Source: Paracoccus albicereus
GTDB taxonomy: Bacteria; Pseudomonadota; Alphaproteobacteria; Rhodobacterales; Rhodobacteraceae
Direction: 5' to 3'
NCBI RefSeq assembly: GCF_024359525.1
Contig: NZ_JAKZEU010000004.1
Span: forward strand, 310,001-374,000
DNA length: 64,000 bases
Shown: piece by piece, positions 1 to 9,500 of the stretch
How positions within the stretch are numbered: the first letter of the stretch is position 1
Layout of the letters: each line of letters begins with the position of its first letter
Made by a program: the position numbers and the translations under genes
The notes under the pieces: model-generated
What the model was told of the DNA's origin: nothing
What the model saw: the letters and a program-made list of their open reading frames with translations, nothing else
Database searches by the model: none

Positions 1-898
1 CTGCCGATGCCGCGGCCTCATCCTCGGCCGCAGGCTGGGCGTCACCCGCAGGGGCGTCCAGAAGCTCGACACGGGTCAAAAGCGACGGGTCCAGCCCCTC
101 GACGCGATCGACACTGGCTGCCGTCACGAGGCTCTGGATTTCGGCATCGACCTTTTCGCGGCGGATCTGCTGGATCAACTGCGGACGGATCTCTTCAAGC
201 TTCGGGGCCTCCATCTGCCGCGAATCGTTCAACTTGATGATATGCCACCCGAAATCGCTTTGCACGGGCTCCGATACCGCGCCCTTGTCCAGCGCGACGA
301 CGGCGTCGGCAAAGGGCTGCACCATCTGTTCGGGCGAAAACCACCCCAGATCGCCGCCGTTCTGCGCGCTGCTGTCTGACGAATTTTCCTGGGCCAGCGT
401 CGCGAAATCCGCGCCACCGTCCAGTTCCGCCTTCAGTTCCTTGGCCTTCTCTTCGCTGTCGACCAGGATATGAGCAGCAGAATACTGCATCTGCGGGGCA
501 GCCTCGCCGAAGGCGGCTTCGTACGCGGCGTTCACTTCTTCGTCGGTCGGCTCTTCCGAGGCCAGCCGTTCGAGCGCGGCCGAGGCGAGATAGGCGCGAC
601 GCTCGATCTCCAGTGCGGCGACGTCGCCTGCGTCGATCTCATTCTCGCCCACATTGGCGACGGCGGTCTGGCGAACCATCTGATCCAGCATCAGGTCCCA
701 CAGCGCCCGGTCGGGCAGTTCGGCGGCTGCCTGATCGTGAAGGCCCCGCTTCATGGCGATCATCTGTCCCAGCGTGATCGGCGTGCCGTCCACGGTCGCG
801 ACGACGGTTCCGGCATCCTGTGCGGCGGCCGGCAGGGCCGGCACGATCAGCGCGGTGCCCGCCATCAGGCAGGCGGCGAGGGGGAAGCGTTTCAGCAT
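1..898 (-). CDS. Periplasmic parvulin-type peptidyl-prolyl isomerase (PpiC/SurA-like), C-terminus cut by window edge
   Basis: Catalyses cis/trans isomerisation of prolyl bonds and probably acts as a chaperone in the periplasm. From the ATG at 898 there are 299 codons with no stop before the window edge, so the C-terminus is missing. Residues 1-27 form a Sec signal peptide (basic start, hydrophobic core, small residues before QDAG). Residues about 139-229 match a parvulin domain, with AAHILV near the start, NGGDLGWFSPEQM in the middle and FGWHIIKL at the end, which are the family's conserved blocks. The visible tail is Ala/Glu rich. It is divergent from secA, fitting an export and folding theme. 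The family is clear; I cannot say which paralogue it is. Confidence 0.85.
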   Translation of the reverse strand, partial: MLKRFPLAACLMAGTALIVPALPAAAQDAGTVVATVDGTPITLGQMIAMKRGLHDQAAAELPDRALWDLMLDQMVRQTAVANVGENEIDAGDVAALEIERRAYLASAALERLASEEPTDEEVNAAYEAAFGEAAPQMQYSAAHILVDSEEKAKELKAELDGGADFATLAQENSSDSSAQNGGDLGWFSPEQMVQPFADAVVALDKGAVSEPVQSDFGWHIIKLNDSRQMEAPKLEEIRPQLIQQIRREKVDAEIQSLVTAASVDRVEGLDPSLLTRVELLDAPAGDAQPAAEDEAAASA

Positions 899-1112
899 GG
901 AAGATCCTTGTCTTGTCCGTGGCTCGGGGCGGTTCCGCGGCGTTCTCCGCAAGGGCCCGAGCGTTGACAGTCTGACGGGGCGCGCATACATCCGGCGCAA
1001 CCGAAATCAAGGCGCACCCGCCGCTTTTCGATCCCGACCCTGATACGGTGGACCGAGGGGACGGACAAGTGGTCCGAGGGCCACCGCCTTTTCGCAATGA
1101 TGTGAAGGTAAG
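899..1112. promoter_or_regulatory. Divergent promoter region between the parvulin gene and secA
   Basis: These 214 bases separate two divergent starts, so both promoters should lie here. An AAGG sequence a few bases before the secA ATG can serve as its ribosome binding site, and the parvulin gene has GGATCTTCC-like sequence before its ATG. I could not identify convincing -35/-10 boxes by eye. SecA levels are regulated through SecM in enterics, but I see no secM-like arrest peptide reading into secA. Confidence 0.35.
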
Positions 1113-3806
1113 ATGCTCGGAGCATTGGCACGCAAGGTCTTTGGCACGCCGAACGACCGCAAGGTGAAGACGACCCGCCCTCTGGTCGCGCAGATCAACG
1201 CCCTTGAGGACCAGTTCAGCGGATTGTCCGACGAGGCGCTGGTCGAGAAGACGCGCGAGTTCCAGAAGCGTGCCCAGGGCGGTGAAAGCCTTGATGCACT
1301 GCTTCCCGAAGCCTTCGCCAATTGCCGCGAGGCCGCGCGGCGTGCGCTTGGCCTGCGTGCCTTCGACGTGCAGTTGCTGGGCGGGATCTTCCTGCATCAG
1401 GGCAACATCGCCGAGATGAAGACGGGTGAAGGCAAGACGCTGGTCGCGACCTTCCCGGCCTACCTGAACGCGCTGTCGGGCAAGGGCGTCCATGTCGTGA
1501 CGGTCAACGACTACCTGGCCAAGCGCGACGCGGAATGGATGAGCAAGGTCTTTTCGCAGCTCGGCCTGACCACTGGCGTCGTCTATCCGTTCCAGCCCGA
1601 GGCTGAAAAACGCACGGCCTATGCCGCAGACGTGACCTACGCCACCAACAACGAGCTGGGCTTCGACTACCTTCGCGACAACATGAAGGGCTCGATCGAG
1701 GAAATGGTCCAGCGCGGCCACAATTTCGCGATCGTCGACGAAGTCGACTCGATCCTGATCGACGAGGCACGGACGCCGCTGATCATCTCGGGTCCGTCGC
1801 AGGACCGCAGCGAGCTTTACGTGACGCTGAACCAGTTCATCCCGCAGCTTGCTGAAGAAGCCTTCAAGCTGGACGAGAAATCGCGCAACGCGACCTTCAC
1901 CGAAGAAGGCAACGACGTTCTGGAGCGACTGTTGTCGGATGCGGGCGTGCTGCCCGAAGGCCAGACGCTTTACGATCCGGAATCGACCACGATCGTCCAT
2001 CACGCCAACCAGGCGCTGCGCGCGCACAAGCTGTTCCTGCGCGACCAGCATTACATCGTGCGCGATGACGAAATCGTGCTGATCGACGAATTCACCGGCC
2101 GGATGATGAAGGGCCGCCGCCTGTCGGACGGCCTGCATCAGGCGATCGAAGCCAAGGAAGGCGTGAAGATCCAGCCTGAGAACGTGACGCTGGCATCGGT
2201 GACCTTCCAGAACTACTTCCGGCTCTACGACAAGCTTGCCGGGATGACCGGCACCGCCGCGACCGAGGCCGAGGAATTCGCCGAGATCTACAAGCTCGGC
2301 GTGGTCGAAGTGCCGACCAACCGTCCGATCGCGCGCCAGGACGAACATGATCGCGTCTATCGCACGGGGGCCGAGAAATACGCCGCCGTGATCGAGGCCA
2401 TCAAGGAAGCGAACGCCAAGGGCCAGCCGATGCTGGTCGGCACCACCAGCATCGAAAAATCCGAGATGCTGTCGGAGATGCTGAAGAAGGCCGGGATCGC
2501 GCACAACGTCCTGAACGCCCGCCAGCACGAGGCCGAAGCCCAGATCGTCGCCGATGCGGGCAAGCCCGGCATGGTCACGATCGCCACCAACATGGCCGGT
2601 CGCGGCACCGACATCCAGTTGGGCGGCAATGTCGAGATGAAGGTGATGGAGGCGCTGAAGGCGGACCCCGAGGCCAATCCCGACGAGTTGCGCGCCCGGA
2701 TCGAGGCGGAGCATGCCGAGGACAAGCGCAAGGTGCTGGAGGCCGGTGGCCTTTACGTGCTGGCGACCGAGCGTCACGAAAGCCGTCGGATCGACAACCA
2801 GCTGCGCGGCCGCTCGGGCCGGCAGGGCGATCCGGGCCGGTCGCTGTTCTTCCTGTCGCTCGATGACGATCTGATGCGCATCTTCGGGTCCGAACGGTTG
2901 GACAAGGTCCTGTCCACGCTGGGCATGAAGGAAGGCGAGGCGATCGTTCACCCCTGGGTGAACAAGTCGCTTGAGCGCGCGCAGTCCAAGGTCGAGGCGC
3001 GCAACTTCGACATCCGCAAGCAATTGCTGAAATTCGACGATGTGATGAACGACCAGCGCAAGGCCATCTTCAGCCAGCGCCGCGAGATCATGGAGACGAA
3101 CGAAGTCGGCGAAGTCGCCGCCGACATGCGCCATCAGCTGATCGACGACCTGATCGACACGCACATGCCGCCCCGTTCCTATCCCGAGCAGTGGGATATC
3201 GAGGGGCTGCGCGAGGCCGTTCGCGAACGCCTGAACATGGATCTGCCGCTGGCCGATTGGGCCGAAGAGGAAGGCGTCGATCAGGAACTGATGGCCGAAC
3301 GGATCGAAAAGGCGTCGGACGATTACATGGCCGAAAAGGCGCAGGGTTTCGGCGCCGAGACGATGAGCCAGATCGAAAAGCAGGTCCTGCTGCAGATGAT
3401 CGACCAGAAATGGCGCGACCATCTGGTGACGCTGGAACATCTACGCTCGGTTGTGGGGTTCCGCGGCTACGCGCAGCGCGATCCGCTGTCGGAGTACAAG
3501 ACCGAAAGCTTCCAGCTGTTCGAATCGCTGCTGGACGGGCTGCGGGGCGACGTGACGCAGCAGCTCGCACGGATCCGGCCGCTGACCGAGGCCGAACGCG
3601 CCGAGATGATGGCCAAGGTGACGAAACAGCAGCAGGCACCGGCCGAGGCGAAGCCCGAAGCCGAGGCGACACCGGGCGGCGAGGTGACGGCCGAAGCGCC
3701 GGGCTTCGACGAGAGCGATCCGGCGACCTGGGGCAATCCGTCGCGCAACGATCCCTGCCCCTGCGGATCGGGCAAGAAGTTCAAGCACTGCCACGGGGCG
3801 ATCTAG
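1113..3806 (+). CDS. secA: Preprotein translocase ATPase SecA
   Basis: SecA is the cytoplasmic motor that drives unfolded preproteins through SecYEG using ATP. The 897-residue product has the normal length. The Walker A motif KTGEGKT lies at about residues 103-109, and the DEAD-like block with [20 protein letters not shown] starts near residue 207. A helicase-like second nucleotide fold contains [13 protein letters not shown] and RQGDPGRS. The last 22 residues carry the zinc-binding SecB-interaction motif ([13 protein letters not shown]). The alternating Glu/Ala/Pro linker before the zinc motif is typical of alphaproteobacterial SecA. The ATG at 1113 is preceded by AAGG and gives the conserved [11 protein letters not shown] start. 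It is a single gene with its own terminator-like hairpin. Confidence 0.98.
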   Translation: MLGALARKVFGTPNDRKVKTTRPLVAQINALEDQFSGLSDEALVEKTREFQKRAQGGESLDALLPEAFANCREAARRALGLRAFDVQLLGGIFLHQGNIAEMKTGEGKTLVATFPAYLNALSGKGVHVVTVNDYLAKRDAEWMSKVFSQLGLTTGVVYPFQPEAEKRTAYAADVTYATNNELGFDYLRDNMKGSIEEMVQRGHNFAIVDEVDSILIDEARTPLIISGPSQDRSELYVTLNQFIPQLAEEAFKLDEKSRNATFTEEGNDVLERLLSDAGVLPEGQTLYDPESTTIVHHANQALRAHKLFLRDQHYIVRDDEIVLIDEFTGRMMKGRRLSDGLHQAIEAKEGVKIQPENVTLASVTFQNYFRLYDKLAGMTGTAATEAEEFAEIYKLGVVEVPTNRPIARQDEHDRVYRTGAEKYAAVIEAIKEANAKGQPMLVGTTSIEKSEMLSEMLKKAGIAHNVLNARQHEAEAQIVADAGKPGMVTIATNMAGRGTDIQLGGNVEMKVMEALKADPEANPDELRARIEAEHAEDKRKVLEAGGLYVLATERHESRRIDNQLRGRSGRQGDPGRSLFFLSLDDDLMRIFGSERLDKVLSTLGMKEGEAIVHPWVNKSLERAQSKVEARNFDIRKQLLKFDDVMNDQRKAIFSQRREIMETNEVGEVAADMRHQLIDDLIDTHMPPRSYPEQWDIEGLREAVRERLNMDLPLADWAEEEGVDQELMAERIEKASDDYMAEKAQGFGAETMSQIEKQVLLQMIDQKWRDHLVTLEHLRSVVGFRGYAQRDPLSEYKTESFQLFESLLDGLRGDVTQQLARIRPLTEAERAEMMAKVTKQQQAPAEAKPEAEATPGGEVTAEAPGFDESDPATWGNPSRNDPCPCGSGKKFKHCHGAI

Positions 3807-3814
3807 GTCGCCCC
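3795..3814 (+). terminator. Hairpin overlapping the secA stop codon
   Basis: GGGGCGA (3795-3801) pairs perfectly with TCGCCCC (3808-3814) across a 6-base loop that includes the TAG stop. It lies between the convergent secA and fmt genes (21 bases apart) and could end transcription from either side. There is no T-run, so it may act through Rho or only as an mRNA 3' end. Confidence 0.4.
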
Positions 3815-3827
3815 TGGACGCGCCCGC

Positions 3828-4721
3828 CTATTCCAGCAGGGCGGGCAGCGACCAGCCGCGCAGCAGATCGCCTGCCTGCATCGGGCGTTTGCCCGACCGC
3901 TGGGCCGTCAGGATCTCGACGGCACCCGCGCCGCAAGCGATTGTGAAACCATCCAGGACCTCGCCCGGCGCGCCCTGCCCGTCCACAACGCGGGAGCGCA
4001 GAAGCTTCACCCGCTCTTCCGCGATGTCGCACCAGGCGCCCGGGAAGGGGGAGAGGCCGCGGATCAGCCGGTCCACCTCACCCGCCGGCCTGGACCAGTC
4101 CACCCGCGCCTCGGCCTTGTCGATCTTCTCGGCATAGGTCACACCATCGGCAGGCTGCGCTGTCCCTTTCAGTGGCAGGCGAGCTAGCACCTTCACTATC
4201 AGATCCGCGCCCAAGGCCGACAGACGGTCATGCAGATCGCCCGCGGTATCCTGCGGACCGATCAGGGTGCGCGTCTCTGCCAGCACGTCGCCGGTGTCCA
4301 GCCCCGCCGCCATCTGCATGATCGCGACGCCGGTCTCTGCATCGCCGGCCATGATCGCCCGCTGGATCGGCGCCGCACCCCGCCAGCGCGGCAGCAGGCT
4401 GGCATGGATGTTCAGACAGCCAAGTCGCGGTGCATCCAGGATCGGCTGCGGCAGGATCAGCCCGTAAGCCACGACGACCGCGACATCGGCATCCAGTGCC
4501 GCGAATTCGGCCTGCGCCGCAGCATCGCGCAGCCGCTCGGGTGTCCGCACCACGATCCCCAATCCCTCGGCCGCCTGTGCGACCGGAGTGGGCCGCGGTT
4601 TCTGACCCCGCCCTGCGGCACGCGGGGGCTGCGAATAGACCGCAACGACGTCATGGTCCGTCGCGATCGCCTGCAAGGCCGGAACCGAGAAATCGGGCGT
4701 CCCCATGAAGATCACGCGCAT
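3828..4721 (-). CDS. fmt: Methionyl-tRNA formyltransferase
   Basis: Formylates the amino group of methionyl-initiator tRNA using 10-formyltetrahydrofolate. The 297-residue product begins with the family signature [16 protein letters not shown]. It contains the formyl-transfer region [17 protein letters not shown], with the catalytic Asn and His, and GLDTGDVL with the downstream Asp. The C-terminal OB-like domain (about residues 205-297) is present and slightly short. It is the last gene of a minus-strand cluster with three def-family genes, so formylation and deformylation of nascent proteins are co-encoded. A 48-base gap separates it from the def-like gene upstream. Confidence 0.97.
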   Translation of the reverse strand: MRVIFMGTPDFSVPALQAIATDHDVVAVYSQPPRAAGRGQKPRPTPVAQAAEGLGIVVRTPERLRDAAAQAEFAALDADVAVVVAYGLILPQPILDAPRLGCLNIHASLLPRWRGAAPIQRAIMAGDAETGVAIMQMAAGLDTGDVLAETRTLIGPQDTAGDLHDRLSALGADLIVKVLARLPLKGTAQPADGVTYAEKIDKAEARVDWSRPAGEVDRLIRGLSPFPGAWCDIAEERVKLLRSRVVDGQGAPGEVLDGFTIACGAGAVEILTAQRSGKRPMQAGDLLRGWSLPALLE

Positions 4722-4769
4722 TGCCCAGCCTCTTTTTCGTCCAAGTTTCCCGGGATCGCGTCCCGGATG

Positions 4770-5267
4770 TCAGCGCCCGCGCGCCAGCTTTGCCGATTTC
4801 TGGACCAGCATCTTGCGGCGCAGCGGCGACAGGTGATCGACATAGACCCGACCGTCCAGGTGATCGATCTGATGCTGCACACTGGTCGCCCACAGGCCGA
4901 CGAAATCACGCTCCTCGATCTCGCCCTGTTCGTTCAGGAATCGTACCGTGACCGCGCGCGGGCGCTCGATCTTGGCCGAGACGCCGGGCAGGTTCGGGCT
5001 TGCCTCTTCATGCGCGCGCATCTTGACCGAAGCGTGGAGAACCTCGGGGTTGGCCATGCGCACGGCTTGCCCCCGCTTGTCCGAGGCATCAACGACCGCC
5101 AGCCGTTGGAGGATGCCGATCTGCGGCGCGGCAAGGCCGACGCCCGGCATCGCATCCATCACCGCGACCATCTCGTCCCAGATCATCCGGACCGTTTCCG
5201 TCACCGCCTCGACCGGAGCGGCAGGCCGATGCAGGCGCGGATCGGCATAGGGCAGGAAGTCGCGCAT
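4770..5267 (-). CDS. Peptide deformylase-like protein, catalytic residues replaced
   Basis: The 165-residue product has the polypeptide deformylase fold signature: motif 1 (GVGLAAPQIG) is intact. Motif 2, normally EGCLS with a metal-binding Cys, reads EEASPNLPG, so the Cys is lost. Motif 3, normally HExxH, reads QHQIDHLDG, so the catalytic Glu is Gln while both His remain. By established knowledge of the family, loss of the Cys ligand and the Glu should abolish normal deformylase activity. It sits one base after the stop of the def paralogue upstream and before fmt, so it is co-expressed with active enzymes. It may be a regulatory or ribosome-associated paralogue or have changed chemistry; the sequence does not decide. 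Confidence 0.85.
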   Translation of the reverse strand: MRDFLPYADPRLHRPAAPVEAVTETVRMIWDEMVAVMDAMPGVGLAAPQIGILQRLAVVDASDKRGQAVRMANPEVLHASVKMRAHEEASPNLPGVSAKIERPRAVTVRFLNEQGEIEERDFVGLWATSVQHQIDHLDGRVYVDHLSPLRRKMLVQKSAKLARGR

Positions 5268-5268
5268 C

Positions 5269-5763
5269 TCAGTCCTGCCCGTCGAGGATCAGTCGCCCGT
5301 CCAGATGATCGGCTTCGTGCTGCGCGATGCGAGCTTCGACGCCTGACATGCGACGCCGCTTGTGGCTTCCGTCCAGATCGAACCAGGCAATCTCGATCGC
5401 TTCAGGGCGGGTGACCATGACGGGACGGCCGGGGATCGAAAGGCAGCCTTCTTCGGCGCTGGCCGTCTCGTCGCTGACCCACAGGATCTCGGGGTCCAGC
5501 AGGACCAGCGGCGACGGGGCACCGTCCTTCCAGCCGGCATCCATGACGAAGATCCGGCGCAGGACACCGACCTGCGGTCCGGCGAGACCCCGTCCAGGTG
5601 CGGCATACATGGTGGCCAGCATGTCCGCGGCCAGCCGCTGAAGTTCGGGTCCCGAGACTTCGGCCGCGGGTTCGCAGCGCGCCGACAGGATCGGGTCGGG
5701 ATAAAGCACGATCGGCAGGACCGTGCCGTCCGCGCCCGCGGGCGTGGCCGGCGCCTCAGCCAC
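5269..5763 (-). CDS. def: Peptide deformylase, divergent paralogue
   Basis: Removes the N-formyl group from nascent polypeptides, normally with an Fe2+ centre. The 164 residues carry motif 2 as EEGCLSIPG and motif 3 as QHEADHLDG, so the Cys and two His metal ligands and the catalytic Glu are all present. Motif 1 deviates (GRGLAGPQVG, with Gly in place of the second Ala), and the N-terminus has about 15 extra Ala/Pro-rich residues. Its start overlaps the end of the canonical def gene by 8 bases, indicating translational coupling. It is probably active but may prefer different N-termini from the canonical copy. Confidence 0.9.
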   Translation of the reverse strand: MAEAPATPAGADGTVLPIVLYPDPILSARCEPAAEVSGPELQRLAADMLATMYAAPGRGLAGPQVGVLRRIFVMDAGWKDGAPSPLVLLDPEILWVSDETASAEEGCLSIPGRPVMVTRPEAIEIAWFDLDGSHKRRRMSGVEARIAQHEADHLDGRLILDGQD

Positions 5764-6277
5764 GGGCCATCTCGCGCTTCAGCTTGACCATCCGGCGCGT
5801 GATCATCTGCCGCTTGATGGCCGAGATGTGGTCAAGGAACATCACCCCGTTCAGGTGATCCAGCTCGTGCTGCACGCAGGTGGCCCAGAGCCCGTCGAAT
5901 TCCTCGCTGTGATCCTTGCCGTCCAGCCCGGTCCAGCGCATCCGCACCTGCGCGGGTCGCGTCACCTCGGCATATTGATCGGGAACCGACAGGCAGCCTT
6001 CCTCATAGCCATTGGTCTCTTCCGAGGACCAGTCGAGTTCGGGGTTGACCATCACGATGGCGCGCGGCGCCTCGTCGGGTTCGCGGCTGGCATCGACGAC
6101 AAACATCCGCTTCAACACGCCGACCTGCGGCGCGGCCAGCCCGATACCGGGGGCGTCGTACATCGTCGCCAGCATGTCGTCCGCAAGCGCCTCGATCTCG
6201 GGCGTGATGCGGGCGATCGGCTCGCACACCTTCTTCAGGCGTGGGTCGGGATGGATCAGGATCGGGCGCAGGCTCAT
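5756..6277 (-). CDS. def: Peptide deformylase, canonical copy
   Basis: First gene of the minus-strand def-def-deflike-fmt operon. The 173-residue product has all three family motifs intact: GIGLAAPQVG, EEGCLSVPD and QHELDHLNG, supplying the Cys/His/His metal site and the catalytic Glu. The start MSLRPILIHPDPRLKKVC is the conserved PDF N-terminus. This is the copy most likely to carry the housekeeping deformylase function. The promoter for the operon should lie between 6278 and the divergent gene starting at 6352. Confidence 0.96.
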   Translation of the reverse strand: MSLRPILIHPDPRLKKVCEPIARITPEIEALADDMLATMYDAPGIGLAAPQVGVLKRMFVVDASREPDEAPRAIVMVNPELDWSSEETNGYEEGCLSVPDQYAEVTRPAQVRMRWTGLDGKDHSEEFDGLWATCVQHELDHLNGVMFLDHISAIKRQMITRRMVKLKREMARG

Positions 6278-6351
6278 GATCCCGTGATCTAGGTCAAGCC
6301 TTCACCATGCGCAACATTCCCCTTAAGCAGGACCAAAGCATGGAGAAGCGC

Positions 6352-7536
6352 ATGTCTCAGCCCGATTTCGACCAGATCATCGACCGCACCGGCACGCATT
6401 GTTCGAAATGGGACGACATGCAGACGCATTACGGGGTCTCGCCCGACGATGGGATCAGCATGTGGGTCGCCGACATGGATTTTCGTCCGCCGGCATCTGT
6501 CCAGCGCGCGGTCGAGGCGCAGGCCGCGCATGGCGTCTACGGCTATCCGGGCGTGAACCGGCCGTATCTGGACGCGATCCGCTGGTGGATGGACACACGG
6601 CACGGCTGGCAGGTGGAGCCGGACTGGATCGTGACCGCCGCCGGGCTGGTCAACGGCACCGCGCTGGCGGTCGATGCGTTCACCGAACCGGGCGACCGGG
6701 TGATCCTGATGACGCCGGTCTATCACGCCTTCGCCCGCGTGATCCGCGCGGCCGGTCGCGACGTGGCCGAGTTTCCGCTGGCGCAGGATGGCGGTCGCTA
6801 TGTCATGGACTGGGAGACATGGGCAGGACTGCTGACCGGGCAAGAACGGATGTTGATCCTGTGCTCGCCCCACAATCCTGGAGGCCGGGTCTGGTCCGAG
6901 GACGAGCTGCGTCAGGTCGCCGAGTTCTGCGAAACGCACGACCTGATCCTCGTCAGCGACGAGATCCACCACGATCTCGTGATGCCGGACGGACCACGTC
7001 ACCATGTGATGGCCAAGGTCGCGCCGGGGATCGCGAACCGCCTGATCACGCTGACGGCTGCGACCAAGACCTTCAACATCGCGGGCGCGCATATCGGCAA
7101 CGCGATCATATCGGACGATGGGCTGCGCAATGCCTACAAAGCGCGCCAGATGGCGATGGGCCTGTCGCCGGGCCTTTTCGGAATGGACATGGTCGCGGCT
7201 GCCTACTCGCCCGAAGGGGCGGAATGGGTGGACGCGCTGGTGCGTTACATCGACGGCAACCGGCGAATCTTCGATGATGGCGTGGCCGCGATACCGGGCC
7301 TTGCTTCGATGCCCTTGGAAGCGACCTATCTGGCATGGGTCGATTTCGCCGGGACCGGCATGACGCGCGAGGAATTCACCAGACGGGTCGAGCAGGACGC
7401 GAAGATCGCCGCCAACCACGGCACCACCTTCGGTACCGGCGGCGACAGTTTCATGCGCTTCAACCTCGCCACGCCCCGCGCACGCGTCGAGGAAGCGGTG
7501 GTACGGCTTCAGAAAGCGTTCGGCGATCTTCAGTGA
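6352..7536 (+). CDS. patB: PLP-dependent C-S lyase / aminotransferase of the MalY-PatB family
   Basis: The family cleaves C-S bonds of cystathionine or cysteine conjugates (beta-elimination) and uses a fold-type I PLP site. The 394-residue product shows the family opening KWDDM and ISMWVADMDF, the cofactor-contacting segments CSPHNPGGRVW and VSDEIHHDL, and the PLP lysine in TKTFNIAGAHIGNAI. I chose the ATG at 6352 because GGAGAAG lies just upstream, and because a longer start at 6307 adds 15 poorly matching residues. Its stop overlaps the next gene's GTG start. The precise substrate is inferred only at the family level. Confidence 0.88.
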   Translation: MSQPDFDQIIDRTGTHCSKWDDMQTHYGVSPDDGISMWVADMDFRPPASVQRAVEAQAAHGVYGYPGVNRPYLDAIRWWMDTRHGWQVEPDWIVTAAGLVNGTALAVDAFTEPGDRVILMTPVYHAFARVIRAAGRDVAEFPLAQDGGRYVMDWETWAGLLTGQERMLILCSPHNPGGRVWSEDELRQVAEFCETHDLILVSDEIHHDLVMPDGPRHHVMAKVAPGIANRLITLTAATKTFNIAGAHIGNAIISDDGLRNAYKARQMAMGLSPGLFGMDMVAAAYSPEGAEWVDALVRYIDGNRRIFDDGVAAIPGLASMPLEATYLAWVDFAGTGMTREEFTRRVEQDAKIAANHGTTFGTGGDSFMRFNLATPRARVEEAVVRLQKAFGDLQ

Positions 7537-8105
7537 GGCGAGCGGCAGGGGCGTTCTCGGCCTTGTCCATCGCGGCGGCGCTGACTGGCGGCTGGATCCT
7601 GATCCAGCCGATGGTGATCCCACCCGTCCCGATCCCCTTGCCGCCGATCGTGCGCCCGCTGCCGCAGATCGAGGCGCCCCTGACTGGTCCGATCGATCGG
7701 ATCGTCATCGACAAGGGTGATCGTCGGCTGGACGTGTTTCGCGACGGGCGGCGCCTCAAGACCTACCGGGTCGCGCTTGGGTTTTCGCCCGAAGGCGACA
7801 AGACGCGGCAGGGCGACGGTCGGACGCCCGAGGGCGTCTTCCGCGTCGATCGCCGCAATCCGTCGTCGGCCTATCATCTGTCGCTGGGGATCGACTATCC
7901 GCAAGCCGACGACCGCGCCGCGGCACGGGCGGCCGGCGTCGATCCGGGCGGTGATATCTTCATCCACGGCCAGCCGAACCAGCGCCCCGACGGCGAAGTG
8001 CTTGCGGGCGACTGGACGGCCGGCTGCATCGCGCTGAGCGACGCCGAAATCCGCGAGTTGTGGGATGCGACGCCCGACGGTACCCCGGTCGAGATCCTAC
8101 CGTGA
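7533..8105 (+). CDS. L,D-transpeptidase (YkuD fold), membrane anchored
   Basis: L,D-transpeptidases form 3-3 cross-links in peptidoglycan or attach lipoproteins to it. From the GTG at 7533, which overlaps the previous stop as GTGA, the product is 190 residues. An N-terminal hydrophobic segment (about 5-25) is followed by a Pro-rich linker. The YkuD domain then shows LGFSPEGDKTRQGDGRTPEG, the conserved HG in FIHGQPN, and the catalytic Cys in DWTAGCIALSD. It probably acts on the outer face of the inner membrane. Coupling to a PatB-type lyase gene is not an obvious functional pairing. Confidence 0.87.
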   Translation: MRRAAGAFSALSIAAALTGGWILIQPMVIPPVPIPLPPIVRPLPQIEAPLTGPIDRIVIDKGDRRLDVFRDGRRLKTYRVALGFSPEGDKTRQGDGRTPEGVFRVDRRNPSSAYHLSLGIDYPQADDRAAARAAGVDPGGDIFIHGQPNQRPDGEVLAGDWTAGCIALSDAEIRELWDATPDGTPVEILP

Positions 8106-8184
8106 CCCCCGCTGGCTCGCCCGCGTTGCAATCGGCGTCGCGGGGCCTCATAACGGCGCGCATCACTGACGGGGGGCGTCGCCC

Positions 8185-9147
8185 ATGACCTATCTGGATT
8201 TCGAGAAACCGCTGGCCGATGTCGAGGGCAAGGCCGAGGAATTGCGCAACCTCGCGCGCAAGGGCGAAGGTGCCGTCGATGTCGAGAAAGAGGCTGCGGC
8301 GCTGGACAAGAAGGCGAACGACCTTCTGAAGGATCTTTACCAGAACCTCGATCCGTGGCGGAAAACGCTGGTCGCGCGCCATCCCGACCGGCCGCATTGC
8401 AGCGATTACATCAGCGCGCTGTTCACCGAATACACGCCGCTGGCGGGTGACCGGACCTTTGGTGACGATCATGCGGTGATGGGCGGGCTTGCGCGGTTCA
8501 ATGACGCGGCCTGCGTCGTGATCGGGCAGGAAAAGGGCAACGACACCAAGTCGCGGCTGCACCACAATTTCGGCATGGCCCGGCCAGAAGGCTATCGCAA
8601 GGCGATCCGTCTGATGGACATGGCGCATCGTTTCGGCCTGCCGGTCATCACGCTGGTCGACACGCCCGGCGCCTATCCCGGCAAGGGCGCCGAGGAACGT
8701 GGGCAAAGTGAGGCGATCGCCCGCTGCACGATGAAATGCCTTGAGATCGGCGTGCCGATGGTCTCGGTCGTGATCGGCGAAGGCGGATCGGGCGGAGCGG
8801 TGGCCTTCGCGACCGCGAACCGGATCGCAATGCTGGAACACTCGATCTATTCGGTGATCTCGCCCGAGGGCTGCGCCAGCATCCTGTGGAAGGACAGCGA
8901 CAAGATGCGCGAAGCCGCGCAGGCGCTGCGGCTGACAGCGCAGGACCTGCTGAAGCTGGGCGTGATCGACCGGGTGATTGCGGAGCCGCTGGGTGGCGCG
9001 CATCGGCGCGCACCCGACACGATCAAGGCGGTCGGCAAGGAAATCGCCGCGATGCTGAAGGACATGAAGGGCCAGAAGCCCGCCGATCTGATTGCTGACC
9101 GTCGTCAGAAGTTCCTCGCCATGGGCAGCAAGGGCCTCGCCGCCTGA
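8185..9147 (+). CDS. accA: Acetyl-CoA carboxylase, carboxyltransferase alpha subunit
   Basis: With AccD it transfers the carboxyl group from biotin to acetyl-CoA to make malonyl-CoA for fatty acid synthesis. The 320-residue product matches the family length and contains [14 protein letters not shown] at the start, [45 protein letters not shown] and the oxyanion-type [10 protein letters not shown]-rich GGGGGGCG lies just before the ATG as ribosome binding site. It appears to be monocistronic; the other acc genes are not in this window. Confidence 0.97.
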   Translation: MTYLDFEKPLADVEGKAEELRNLARKGEGAVDVEKEAAALDKKANDLLKDLYQNLDPWRKTLVARHPDRPHCSDYISALFTEYTPLAGDRTFGDDHAVMGGLARFNDAACVVIGQEKGNDTKSRLHHNFGMARPEGYRKAIRLMDMAHRFGLPVITLVDTPGAYPGKGAEERGQSEAIARCTMKCLEIGVPMVSVVIGEGGSGGAVAFATANRIAMLEHSIYSVISPEGCASILWKDSDKMREAAQALRLTAQDLLKLGVIDRVIAEPLGGAHRRAPDTIKAVGKEIAAMLKDMKGQKPADLIADRRQKFLAMGSKGLAA

Positions 9148-9157
9148 ACAGCCGGGC

Positions 9158-9478
9158 TCAATGCCCGGAGGTCAGCTTCATCAGCACCAACCCGCTGACG
9201 ATCAGCAGGGCCGCAAGTAGCCGCAGCGCGCCCGCAGGCTCACCAAGCCACAAGATACCCACCAGGAAGGCGCCGACGGCGCCAATCCCCGTCCAGATCG
9301 TGTAGGCGGTGCCCAGGGGCAGCGTCCGCATGGCGACGGCGAGCAGTCCGAAGCTGCCTGCCATGAAGACGAGCGTCCCGAGACTGGGCCAGAACCGCGT
9401 GAAGCCGTGCGATTCCTTCATGAGCGAGGCCCAGACGACCTCCAGCAGACCGGCAATGACAAGAAAGACCCAAGGCAT
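9158..9478 (-). CDS. gdx: SMR-family guanidinium exporter (Gdx/SugE subtype)
   Basis: A small inner-membrane antiporter that exports guanidinium in exchange for protons. The 106-residue product has four transmembrane helices and the Gdx-type residues: the essential Glu in helix 1 (AGLLEVVWASLMKESHG), the conserved helix-2 segment GSFGLLAVAMRTLPLG and TAYTIWTGIGAVG. Those match the SugE/Gdx subgroup rather than EmrE-type multidrug pumps. I chose the ATG at 9478; an upstream in-frame start at 9586 would read through a candidate riboswitch and add 36 non-family residues. A GGGAG lies a few bases before the start. The subtype call is strong; in vivo substrate is by homology. Confidence 0.88.
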   Translation of the reverse strand: MPWVFLVIAGLLEVVWASLMKESHGFTRFWPSLGTLVFMAGSFGLLAVAMRTLPLGTAYTIWTGIGAVGAFLVGILWLGEPAGALRLLAALLIVSGLVLMKLTSGH

Positions 9479-9500
9479 GACGCGCACTCCCGCAATCGCG

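Noticed and set aside
639..3440. Long open frame on the strand opposite secA
   Set aside because: It mirrors the GC3-rich codons of secA, has no family features, and secA is certain. Such mirror frames are expected at this base composition.
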